A stretch of DNA of 64,000 nucleotides, from positions 1,030,190-1,094,189 of the forward strand of contig NW_023503584.1 in assembly GCF_014529535.1 (NCBI RefSeq), read 5' to 3'. The notes beneath the pieces are model-generated. The model made no database searches. It had not been told where the DNA came from and saw only the letters and a list, made by a program, of their open reading frames with translations. Source of the DNA: Bradysia coprophila. Lineage: Eukaryota; Arthropoda; Insecta; Diptera; Sciaridae. Position 1 is the first letter of the stretch; each line of letters opens with the position of its first letter. A program made the position numbers and the translations under genes. Below are positions 48,101 to 58,351 of this stretch, piece by piece.

Positions 48101-49727
48101 CACTTGTAGGAATATCGTTTCTTAGCGTTAAATTTTTGTCGATGGCAGAGCCTATTGCATTAACTTCGCACAACTGATGAGTTCAAGATGAAACGCTTTT
48201 TATATGGAAATGGAAAAATCGACCGAACGTATGGCATACAATCAATATGCGTGCGCCGTATGGTTTTCAATGAAAATGGGTAAATGGTCGGAAAAATGGA
48301 TAAAGCGCAGGCCAGCGGAATCGAATATAGTGATGATAAATGTATGATGGATGGTTGGTAGGGATATTGTGCTTTCATTGAGACTGGTCGTGTATGTTTA
48401 TTATGGAATGTTTCTTAATATTTTATAATGATCCGTGTTAACCCACCCATCATGTTGGCTATTGTTTTCCAGCTTTACATACACAACATTGTGCCATCGC
48501 GGCTACAGACAACACATAAATTGTAATATTCGACGTTTCACTGATAAAATTGAATTTCGACGACTGTAATTCTATATCTATTGCAATTTCAGAAATTTTC
48601 GAGAATTTTGCGACCTATTATTGTGGGATTGTGTGGGATGTTTGCAATTTGTGAATTAGGTATCTGCTCGAAACTACGCACCGATTTTTAAATATTGCAC
48701 CAACCTTGAACTTAGTTTTCAGTACTTTGTACCTACAACTGATAATTTGCAAAATCCTCGAAGCTTTTCGTTCATTAAAGCACACAAAATACCTTCCAAG
48801 TTTGGGGGTAGATTTGATGTCAAATGCAGTCTCATCAAAAAATTGTAGGGAAATGAATGAAAGCAATTTTAGTTTAAATTGATTGGACTTACGAAATGTC
48901 CTTGCTTCAAATTTGCTGATAAATATGCGCCATTGACTAAGTATCAGAAGAAATTACAATTTCGGTGAAACGTACGCGTTTGTCAGACACCCCTCTTTTC
49001 AAAACAGCGTGCGTGATTTGTGAATGGGACCACACCTATCGTAAGAAAATAACAAAAATGTGAAACTTTGCATAGGTATAAAATGTGTAGTAGTAGGAAG
49101 CACTTTGCAACAAGTGTGGAAATTGTTTGCCGCGAGCGAGGGCAATTAAAACTGGTTATACCTGGAAGTCGATATAAATACCGTCTTTATTCGTGTAATA
49201 TGATGCACTGATTGCAGAGTACATTTTATTAATTTCGCTGAGAAACTTAGTTTCCTCCGCGTAATAATGTAGTTGTTTCCCTCAGCAGAATATTTGGTTG
49301 TTTTTTGTGGAGTACACTGCAGGGTCGAGGGTAGTGTATATTATATAGTCGTTTGTTTACGCAATGCTTCGAGTTTGGTTTTTGCTTTTCATCACTGATG
49401 AATAGTCAGGCTGTATTTAATGAATTGACTACGAATCAAAATTACATCACAGAAAACACAAGTCCTTGTTAGAGTGAGTGAAATATACACTCTGTAAATG
49501 TAGTCAGATGAAGAGCAAAATAATGCTTGAAATATTGGGTACTAGACCAGAGAAGTAATTTCATACGAGGTACGTTGTTTACTCATCATGATACGAAATA
49601 TGAAAATATCAAATTGTGTCCCTAGTGTAATATAACGTTTTACTTTACGAGCGATGTAAAGACGTTTCCCTAGGGAGTAAAAGGCCATTTAACATCCCTC
49701 GTAAAGTAATAATACATTACTGCTATA

Positions 49728-49806
49728 AGGCTGTATATAAGAGACGTGTACGTACACGAGCGCTTGCGCGAGTATTAGTACGAGTCTCTTATATACAGCC
49801 TTATAT
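49728..49806. repeat. Hairpin with 22-bp stem
   Basis: ATAAGGCTGTATATAAGAGA and its complement TCTCTTATATACAGCCTTAT flank a CpG-rich loop (ACGAGCGCTTGCGCGAG). It probably belongs to a larger inverted-repeat element, since GAGGTATTTTAT (49812) and its complement ATAAAATACCT (50133) also pair. Confidence 0.7.
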
Positions 49807-49949
49807 CAGTGAGGTATTTTATCGCAGTAGGCAAACATCTCTTTTTCTAGTGATTGCTTGCAAAACCTTTAGCTCTCTAGGGTAAATTTGTTTGTACGTC
49901 GTGTATATAGCGCACAATACACACACTCCGTATGCGATAAAAATGTTAT

Positions 49950-50064
49950 GCACCTATGTCCAAACGTTTATTTTGACGAGTTGGATTAAGATCCGCGCCT
50001 TCGGCTTTGGATCACAATCACCAACTCGTCAAAATAAACATTTGGACATAGGTGCATAACATTT
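49950..50064. repeat. Hairpin with about 40-bp stem and CG-rich loop
   Basis: TTATGCACCTATGTCCAAAC then TTATTTTGACGAGTTGG is followed by a loop with GATCCGCGCCTTCGGCTTTG, then the complement CCAACTCGTCAAAATAAACA and TTTGGACATAGGTGCATAA. The stem is nearly perfect. It looks like the core of a foldback element. Confidence 0.75.
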
Positions 50065-50425
50065 ATTTCTCAAAATCGTGAGGTAAACTTAACTGTGCTG
50101 CACGAATGCAAAACTCTACCTTAAGTTTATGAATAAAATACCTTACTTAGCAATGGGGCAAATCACTTTCCCCATTGATAAGTAATAATGACTAGGGAGG
50201 AAAAGGCGAAAACATTAGTTGTGAGAATTAATTTAAAAATTCAGAAATCTTAGTCTCTCGCACATAAGAGCAATAATTTGGTTTCTTTTTTTACACAGCA
50301 TTAGCACCACAGATTAAAAGCGAACAAAATTATTCTGATGATAACTTGCATTAAGAAATGGTGACGATATGAAGTTGCTTACATACTAAAAATACCCATA
50401 TGATAATCGCCTCGGTTTATCTATA

Positions 50426-51432
50426 TAGGGTGGATCGATTTTAAAATTTTAATCTGAAAAGCACTCAGTCGTTCCATAACCGCCCGAGTCATGTTATCCT
50501 TTTTCCAAAGTCAGTTTTTTATGTTTTAAGAGTGCGGCCCAAGCAATTGTTGATTTATCCATGTTTTTACTTGTATTTGTCAAACATTCATAGCGTGGAG
50601 AATATTTCCGGTGGATACGATGATCAAGGCCACAAAATATCGAGAACCGTCCAAAGTTTATGTTAGTATCACATTAAATCTGAAAACAAAAACTCTTTGT
50701 TGTGAGCACGACGCCCTTTCAAAATTCAAATTTTGATCTGAACGAAAATTTGATGGACTTTGCAACGACATCTCGGACTAAAAATGCAACGTAGGCGTAA
50801 CGTCAAATATGTTTCGTTACATGTTTCGTTCATTCGTAATAGGTTTCTTCCAAGGCCGTTCAAAATGTCAATCGTCATCCACAGAGAAGCCAACACAACC
50901 TCACTTTGAAGTTTTAACGAACAAATTTGTTTAAGTTGCGGTTATGTTTGCTTCTATGGATGACGGTCGGTTGTTTTCGGCCTGTCAAAATTCGTTTTTA
51001 CCGTACGATGGAAGAAACCTATTGAAGATGATCTATGATGATCGAATTAATCGTTATTTAATCCATAATTCTTTGGCGAATTCGAAGCAGAAGTATTTTT
51101 GCAAAGCTTTTAGGAAATGTCCTTTTCAATTATATTTCATTCTGAGGACAGCCTGTTGACAATTCTAGGAAGCTTATTAGTCGCACTAAGTGAATGTTTT
51201 GATTTCAGGAATGGATTGTACTGAAAGAGATTGAATCAGCTTTACCATTACTGTAACATAATTCTTCGTGAGGTCACTCTATTCGAATCCCTTTTGAAAC
51301 TGAAAATTTTGAAGGGTCTATTGACGTCTTACCCATTGTCTCTAAAAAAATGCTTGGTCGGCATTCCCTAAACGTAAAATAAAAATATCGGATTTCAAGC
51401 AGTTATGGAACACTTTATGTCGATCCACCCTA
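50426..51432. mobile_element. DNA transposon remnant, TAGGGTGGATCGA ends, about 1 kb
   Basis: Left end TAGGGTGGATCGATTTTAAA and right end TCGATCCACCCTA are inverted. Further inside, GTTCCATAACCGC (left) pairs with GCAGTTATGGAAC (right). An open frame at 50944-51159 shows no transposase motif, so it is non-autonomous. Confidence 0.7.
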
Positions 51433-51682
51433 TCATATTATCAAAACGCATTCGGAATTTTTAAGAATAGTACATTATTTCCCGAGAGGTTTGTAGATGT
51501 AAATAAAAAACATAGCTAACGCCGACCCGTACGAAACACCTATTCGTATCAAAAGCCTTTAATGTGAAACTCTTACTTCATTTTCTTCTCTGCTGAAAAA
51601 CTATTCTTCCTTTTAAATCACTTACATTATCCACTCTTTGCCTTGTTATCATATACAATTAAATTGCCGGAGGCAATATAGA

Positions 51683-52732
51683 CAGCCCCGTACGAAGTCA
51701 AATTTCATAAATTCCTATTTAAACAGCTATATACCGCTATACTTACCTATATTTCACTGTAAATAAACATTTCACAGAGGAATATGCTATTATATAGCTC
51801 TATATGCCTGTATATAGCTCAATATAGCTGTATATAGGTATATATAGATGTCCATATATGGAATCCCTGAAACCCCTCACACTTAACACATTATTTCCAT
51901 GTTAACAGAAACTCTCTAAGCATCATTTTTCCCACTTTATATCACTTTTTAATAAAATCCAATATGGCCGCCGGCAGCCATTTTGTTAGGAAACCGAAAA
52001 TAGTACCGACGCTTTACATTCGTTAATACCTTTCAAACAAAAAAAAATTCATGAAATTCGGTCAAAATTTACTCGAGACACTTTTGACAATACACCACGT
52101 TCACTATACTTCCGAGTAGCCAGATAAGAGCTCACTCCAAGAGACCTAGCTCACGCTCCGGAGAACATAATTTCATAAAAAAAATTTTCCCTGATTGGTA
52201 CGGTCAATACCTATCTAATAAAGCTAAAACAGACGAAATATGTTCAAATGTGGCCGACCTACAAGCAAAAACTGCTTGCCGCCCTGTGCCTGTTCCACAC
52301 CAAGGGGTCTAACTCACGAGTCGGTCATCCGATTTCCATAAACTTTTTTTTTTGTCGATCGGTATTGTGAATACCTTTTATTTGACGTATCACTTACAAG
52401 TTTAACGTTTAAATGTCCGGAGATATCTTCGAAAAACCGTAAAGCACTTATTGGGCCACAGCTCGGGAGGGGTCGATCCAAAATCACTCATCTTCGAACT
52501 TAGCCTGTCTTTTGACATTACCAAACGGGAAAAAAAAAGAATTTTCAAAATCGGATGCGTTTTACTCAAGTTATCGTGCAGACGGACAGACGGACAGACG
52601 GACATTTATTTTTTCGCGGATTTGGCATCTTTAGACAACCACAATAGGTTTCCCCTTACTCAGGGAGTCCAATTCGACGTGTTACAAACGTATGCGTAAA
52701 CCTATAAGACCCCAGTACTTCGTACGGGTCTA
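51683..52732. mobile_element. TAGCCCCGTACGA family, copy D (diverged)
   Basis: Left end CAGCCCCGTACGAAGTC; right end AGTACTTCGTACGGGTCTA preceded by CCTATAAGACCCC. It shares the distal GACGGACAGACGGACAGACG run and the TTACTCAAGTTATCG segment with copies A-C. It lacks a recognisable 145-bp tandem core and instead has TATATAGCTCTATATG words near 51730-51850. Confidence 0.75.
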
Positions 52733-53015
52733 ATTATTGCCAGGGTCAACGGTGTGCCTCCTGCGAAAATTTCATTAAAAAAATCGCAACAGAGTTAAAA
52801 CGAATTCCTTATCGGTTTTTGCACAAAAGTTAGCTGTTTTAAATAGGTGACCGATAGCGGTCCTATTTAAACAAACAAATAAAAACGACGATCCATCCTA
52901 AATTCCATGCCTACATCCGTTTGTATAATAAATTTTGAGAACGAAAACACTTGAACTTAGTATTTCTATCAAGTTTTACCGTGTGGACGTGAACATGTTT
53001 CACGCAATGTTGTAA

Positions 53016-55432
53016 GGATACAGTCAAATTAAGGTGTTTTCATCAGATTTTCATCCTAATTTAAAGCAAATCGTGGTGCATATAAAGAATGATGGCAGTG
53101 AATACTTGCAACAAATTGAACAAATTGATGATAAGTGGTACGTTTCTACTTCTGCACCAAGTTTACCGAGTGACTACCATGGAATGTGGAACAGTGAACA
53201 TAGTTCGTCCTCGTGTATTAGGTGGAACTGATGCACTCAAAGGTGAATGGCCATTTGTTGCGACCATTCAGAATCAATCTAATTATATATGTGGCGGAAC
53301 AATCATTTCCAACAGACACATACTGACAGGTAACGCAATGTTACACTCAGTCTTCTTTTTGATATGCAACGATACGACTAATACTTGCAGCTGCTCATTG
53401 CGTTCAAAAGAAGAACTCATTGCGGATTCTGTCGCCGCATGAAGTCATTGTCCGTGTCGGATCATACAACATCAGCAATGAAAGCGAAATGGGAGTTGTT
53501 CAGAGAAATGTTTCTGATATTTTCATTCATCCTGATTGGGATGTGTTTGCGTACGCATTCGATGCTGACATTGCAATACTCGTTCTCAGCGAAACTATCA
53601 CTTTTACCTATGGCATTCAACCAGTTTGTATGCCAGCCGATGGTATTATGGAACAGGTTGAAGGGATCGTTGTTGGGTGGGGTCTTCAGGAAAATCGAAT
53701 GAGAGCTGAAATTCCAAGGCAAACATCTGTAAGAGCTATAAATGAATCCCACTGTTTGCGGGAAGATAATGGCATTGCAATCTTCACGTCAGCGCGTACA
53801 TTCTGTGGAGGTACGTACTCGGCATAAAGGGTTTAAGCAAATGACGTTGATAAGATGTTTCTAGAGTTGCTCTAGCTACGTAGCTGCACATAGTGACGCG
53901 AGAGAGAAGTGGTTCTCCTGTGAAATTTGCACGCTATGTAGAAATTGCTTGACATCATTTGCCAACGACCCTATGTCCCATCCCACTTGACGAAATCGTA
54001 GAGTCACATTTTACAAATATACGCAGGAGATGGTGATGGTACACCAAGTTCCGGTGACTCTGGAGGCGGATTTTTTTTCATTTCCGGTTCTTCCTGGGCT
54101 CAGTATGGTATATTGTCAGCGATTCGTGCAAACGCTACTGGCCATGTCATCCCAAATGCATATCACATTTACACCAATCTTACACAGTTCAAAAATTGGA
54201 TGATTGAAACGGTGAATCAAACTGGTGGAGAGGTGGGTGAGGCCGTCTTGAGTATTATCATAAACGGTTACTGCGATTATACTGACTCAGCTGACCCGGA
54301 TAAAGCATTTTACAAGTGTTGGTTGTATGACATCGACATTCAGAGAAATAATGTTGAGGTGAGTCGGTTCGTGGGCTCACATTTATTGGGAAAAACCAAT
54401 ATGGATGTGGAGTCGATTCATTTCCAAAACGGGACTATGTACTACCTCCCGAACGGATTTGGATTATTTTTTGGAAACATCAAGTACATGATTGTAGGAG
54501 ATGGTAAACCGGACGGGGTAATCTTGGGTACAAAGGCGATCAGACGATCGGACTTACAAAATTTGGACAAATTGCTAAAAATAAGTTTTCTCCGGAATGA
54601 TATTGAGACTCTTAATGGGGACTCTTTGTGGGACCTTCCGAATTTGCAATTTTTCAGATTAATTTACAACAGGCTCAGAACACTCTCAGACGAAACATTT
54701 ATCAAAAACAAAGAGCTCAAAGAAGTCTATCTGAATTCGAATCAACTGAGCTCGTTGCCAGCAAGTTTATTCGAAAACAATTTGTTGCTGGAGATTGTTG
54801 ATCTTCGAAAAAATTTCCTCCGAACCATCGACGAAAGACTATTTCAAACGAATTCCAGGCTGAGAGGAATTTCTTTCGTTTCAAATCTACTAGAAATGTT
54901 GCCAGCAAATTTATTGAAAAATATATTTTCGCTGACGTTGGTTGATTTCAAAAACAATTTATTGACGACAATTGACGAAACTCTGTTTGAAACCAATGGT
55001 AATCTTACGGCAGCGTCCTTTGCCTCAAACCGAATCGAGTCACTGCCCCGAAATCTATTTCGAAATAATTCATTGCTTGACATCGTGTACTTCCGAAACA
55101 ATTCGTTAACAGCTCTCAATGATAATTTGTTTGAAAAAAATGAAAAGCTCAAATCAGTCTCGTTTGCCTCAAATAGATTGGCATTGTTACAACGAAATTT
55201 GTTCAAAAATAATTTACTATTACGGTGGATTGACTTCTCCAACAACACGTTAAAAGACATTTATATGGACTTTGACGAATTCCAACAACTTAGGCTCATT
55301 GATTTAACCCTGAACAATTGCGTAAATGCAAAGTTTGTTAGGCAAACTAACCGTAATCCAACAAATGATAGCAAGATTTTTGGAAATGTAGCCGAATTTA
55401 AAAGACATGTATCGGCGAGTTGCATTGGCTAA
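53016..55432 (+). CDS. Secreted trypsin-like serine protease fused to LRR domain
   Basis: Modelled exons: 53016 (upstream limit of the open frame)-53329, 53391-53810, 54027-55432; the exon with the signal peptide was not found. Order: N-terminal segment (FHPNLKQIVVHIKND...), activation site VRPRVLGGTDALKGEWPF, ILTAAHC (His codon 53396-53398), FDADIAIL (Asp 53567-53569), VVGWG, and GDSGGG (Ser within 54053-54067). The catalytic triad is complete. The usual Cys four residues before the Ser is replaced by Ser (GTPSSGDSGG). In the same exon follows a Cys N-cap (NGYCDYTDS...YKCWLYD), then about eleven 24-residue LRRs (LKEVYLNSNQLSSLPASLF) and a short Cys cap. The N-terminal segment and the protease domain are in different frames near 53177, so one indel is needed. 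Protease plus LRR in one chain is unusual; an immune recognition role is inference only. Confidence 0.8.
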
Positions 55433-55538
55433 GGGTATACATACTTTTGACTAGGTTCTGTCCGAAGAGTGTTTTGAGTGTTTTATTAAAACATGCCGAG
55501 TCCACTATTCATGTATAATGTGAGTGTGAGTGAGATAC

Positions 55539-55683
55539 TGTGGCGGATCGAAGTATCCCATTGAATTAAAAGTGGTCACAGTTACCCATTTGTACCCTTT
55601 ATATACAGCGTGTTTAATAGAAATAAATTCATTCTAATTCTGGAGCTCGACCAGTAAACATCTTGTTTTACATTCACTCCATA
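55539..55683 (+). repeat. Left LTR
   Basis: 145 bp, identical to the right LTR except GATCG here and GATCA there (base 55550 against 56511). Confidence 0.88.
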
Positions 55684-55791
55684 AGTTGGTGACCTGTTGA
55701 AGAATTCCGTCAACTTCATGGTCGGGTAAATTATTCCTAAAGCGATCTTTTAACTATCAACATCGCCTAGTAAAAATATACTGAACCCAAA

Positions 55792-56470
55792 ATGGCTTCA
55801 ACTCATAATCTTTTGCAATCTATTGCAAACGAAGTAAGTGAAATAAGAAAGGACGTGACCGCTATCCAGCGAACGTTGGTTCGTTTGGAAGCCGCCACCT
55901 TACAACCGGTATGCCGCACTCGCCGCCGATCTGCCAGCCGAGCAACACAAACAATGACTGGACCATCACAAGTTCCAACATATCGTGGTATGCCATACCC
56001 GGCCGGACGAGAAAGATATAACAACGGAAATCGTAATGAACGACCACCGACATTTCCATCATCAATTCGAACAGTTGCACTTGGATCATCCATTCCACCA
56101 CTGGGAACCACAAGAAATCAGCCTGTTCAACGTCCCGCTGGCCCAGCTGAAGCCAGAATGTCCAGAATGCGACAAACATTGAACCGTGCAGCAACTACTC
56201 CCATTCCGAAAGTTTGCCGAAATCACCATCAGCATGGCGCAGCCGCAGACATACGGCAATGTCAGACATGGTGCCCCGAACGAGAAGAAAATTATCAGTA
56301 CCATTTTAAACGACCAACCGGAAACGAACAACTTGCCGTCACCATTAACACCAGAAGCAATATTACCTGAATTGCCATTGATGACCGAAAATGATTTGGA
56401 CACCGAGCCCTTACCAACTACCTCGTTAAGCTTGGAAATGGAAGAAGAATTATTGGATGTATCCGATTAG
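55792..56470 (+). CDS. Gag-like protein of the mini-retrotransposon, possibly two overlapping frames
   Basis: A first frame (55792-56370, 192 codons) begins MASTHNLLQSIANEVSEIRK with a heptad-like N-terminal helix, then a basic Arg/Pro-rich stretch (CRTRRRSASRATQ), with no clear zinc knuckle. A second frame, +1 relative to the first, is open from about 56183 to 56470 and ends in an acidic tail (LEMEEELLDVSD) right before the polypurine tract. Either a frameshift joins them or the first frame is the whole protein. I cannot assign it to a known Gag family. Confidence 0.55.
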
Positions 56471-56499
56471 TTAATCATTAAATCAAAAGGGGGAAGTAT

Positions 56500-56644
56500 T
56501 GTGGCGGATCAAAGTATCCCATTGAATTAAAAGTGGTCACAGTTACCCATTTGTACCCTTTATATACAGCGTGTTTAATAGAAATAAATTCATTCTAATT
56601 CTGGAGCTCGACCAGTAAACATCTTGTTTTACATTCACTCCATA
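56500..56644 (+). repeat. Right LTR
   Basis: 145 bp, preceded by the polypurine tract AAAAGGGGGAAG and followed by the ATAC duplication. Confidence 0.88.
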
Positions 56645-56648
56645 ATAC

Positions 56649-58351
56649 AACATGACGATGGTCAATGTTCGAAGAGTGCAGGTAGTAATGGACTTTGTAC
56701 GTATTTTTTTAATAATATTATTTGTTGTTTATTGAACCTTCATAAACTATAACATTTTATAAATAAAAATTTCACGCAATACAGTCGAAGGCAGTCAATT
56801 TTCAGCATAAATTAGCTTCAGCTGTTTTTCAGCTGATCCATACAAACAATCAGCGCCGTTTATACGTCTTTATACGGCTTTACCACTATCATGCGCGTGC
56901 GTGTAGCAGCTTCAACCGTATAAACAAGTATAAACCGTTTTGATTGTATGTGTGGATCAGCTGAAAAACAGCTGAAGCAAATTTATGCTGAAAATTGACT
57001 GCCTTTGACTGTACGCATGCAGCGTTGTTTTCCTGTATCGCCAACGAGATGTGCTGATATAGAAATTGAATGGATCTTGGGTCACCGGTAACTTTTTCCA
57101 ATATTTTACCGACAGAATAGAAAAATTCTTTTGCTTCATTAGACCACGATCCAAAGCAACTGCGAAAGCGACGAACCTATAATTTTGACTTTTAATTTTG
57201 TTGGTACCAATTTTGCTAGTATCTCGATTGAGCGTAGAGTTCCCGCGGCTGTATCGTTAATTTTCAAAAGCCGTGAAAATCTGCCTTTACTGTTTACACA
57301 ATTCAACTTATGACAACCATCTGCAAATGTCGCTTCCTAATTGAAGTGCCATGCGTAATTGATTGTTGTTCAAGAAAGCACCGACATTAGGAGAGAGAAG
57401 ATTACATTTAGCCAATGATCTGATTTCACTGTTTGCGAAGCCAAAATTCTTGATTTTTCTTGAGGTAGAGTAGAAATTCATTGAATTGATAATTCTTTTT
57501 AAATTAATCGAATCCCAGTTGCGTTGACATTCTGGTACTTTGGGTATATATGATTCGATGGGTATCACTCATGCAGCTCATCAGTTATTTCAACTAGCAA
57601 ATTTAATTTTTCTAAAATTAACCTATTACATACGGCAAGCGGGTCTATTACTTCCACCGATCAAAGTAGTTTTAATCTATTGATTTCGAATCAATAAATT
57701 GCAATAAATAGAAAAAATCAATTTTATCTCATTTGAAAACAATGAATTGAAATTGGTGGAATGTGAAGAGCAGCAGATAAGCTTGGTGACTAATATAGAG
57801 ATAAATATACTAACTGCAAATTTTTTTTTTACAAAATACCTCTTACATCTCTGAGACTTGTTCAGACGACCCTCTCACTAAAACGATCTGCGTCTGAATG
57901 CAAAGTGAGTTATTGTATTGCATTGTCTTAAAAGAACTGCAACAAATAAATTCAGAATCTTAAAATTGTCAATCCAGAGAGATTCGACCACACCAAGGGG
58001 GAAACTACGCGGGCATATACTGGGACAGATGCCATTTACTATTGGCGCCAATAGAAGGAAATATTAAAAGGAAGTAGTGGGCAAATTGAAGGAAGCAGTG
58101 CGCCAATAGATGCGTCAATAGTCACCAACAGCAAATAGATGGGACAAAATTTGCTCGTGTAGTTTCCCCATCGGATCACACAGAGTATGAAGGCCTCATA
58201 CTTTCTACATTTTCGACAACTGGAATTTTTTCGGGATTTTTGCTTCATCTAATAATGATAGAAGTCGAATTTAATACTTTTGACCTAGTTTATTCACACC
58301 TTACATATTAAACTTAACAACTATATATTATACAATTCAATGCACTATCAA
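56649..58351. other. Intergenic; one TA-MITE, then unique sequence
   Basis: Contains the MITE at 56782-57011. A dispersed TCTATTACTTCCACCGATC phrase lies near 57645. The rest shows nothing recognisable and includes the 3' UTR of the membrane protein gene. Confidence 0.45.
56782..57011. mobile_element. TA-MITE, CAGTC family, copy 5
   Basis: TA on both flanks. It starts CAGTCGAAGGCAGTCAATTT and ends AATTGACTGCCTTTGACTG. The inner segments CAGCTGTTTTTCAGCTGATC and GATCAGCTGAAAAACAGCTG are complementary. Confidence 0.85.

Larger units (their letters stand above)
39131..53015. other. Gene-poor region with scattered repeats
   Basis: Nearly 14 kb without a gene I can support. Recognised pieces are a TA-MITE (39836-40050), a hAT-like MITE (44527-44688), short direct repeats (45085-45175), hairpins (49728-49806 and 49950-50064), a 1-kb TIR element (50426-51432) and TAGCCCC copy D (51683-52732). 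Open frames up to 111 codons (40550-40885, 42835-43155) have no domain or splice context. The region could hold introns of an unseen gene or distant regulatory DNA. Confidence 0.45.
55539..56644 (+). mobile_element. Young LTR mini-retrotransposon (TRIM-like, no pol)
   Basis: Two 145-bp LTRs (55539-55683 and 56500-56644), starting TGTGGCGGATC and ending CATTCACTCCATA, differ at one visible base. ATAC flanks both sides (55535-55538 and 56645-56648), a 4-bp target duplication. The LTR has a TATA-like TTTATATACA and an AATAAA. A primer-binding-site-like GTTGGTGACC follows the left LTR and a polypurine tract (AAAAGGGGGAAG) precedes the right one. The interior is only 816 bp with a Gag-like frame and no protease, reverse transcriptase or integrase, so it must move using another element's enzymes. 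Confidence 0.9.

Noticed and set aside
55803-56403. Minus-strand frames opposite the Gag-like gene
   Set aside because: Antisense shadows within the LTR element; the LTR, primer-site and polypurine-tract order fixes the plus strand as coding.
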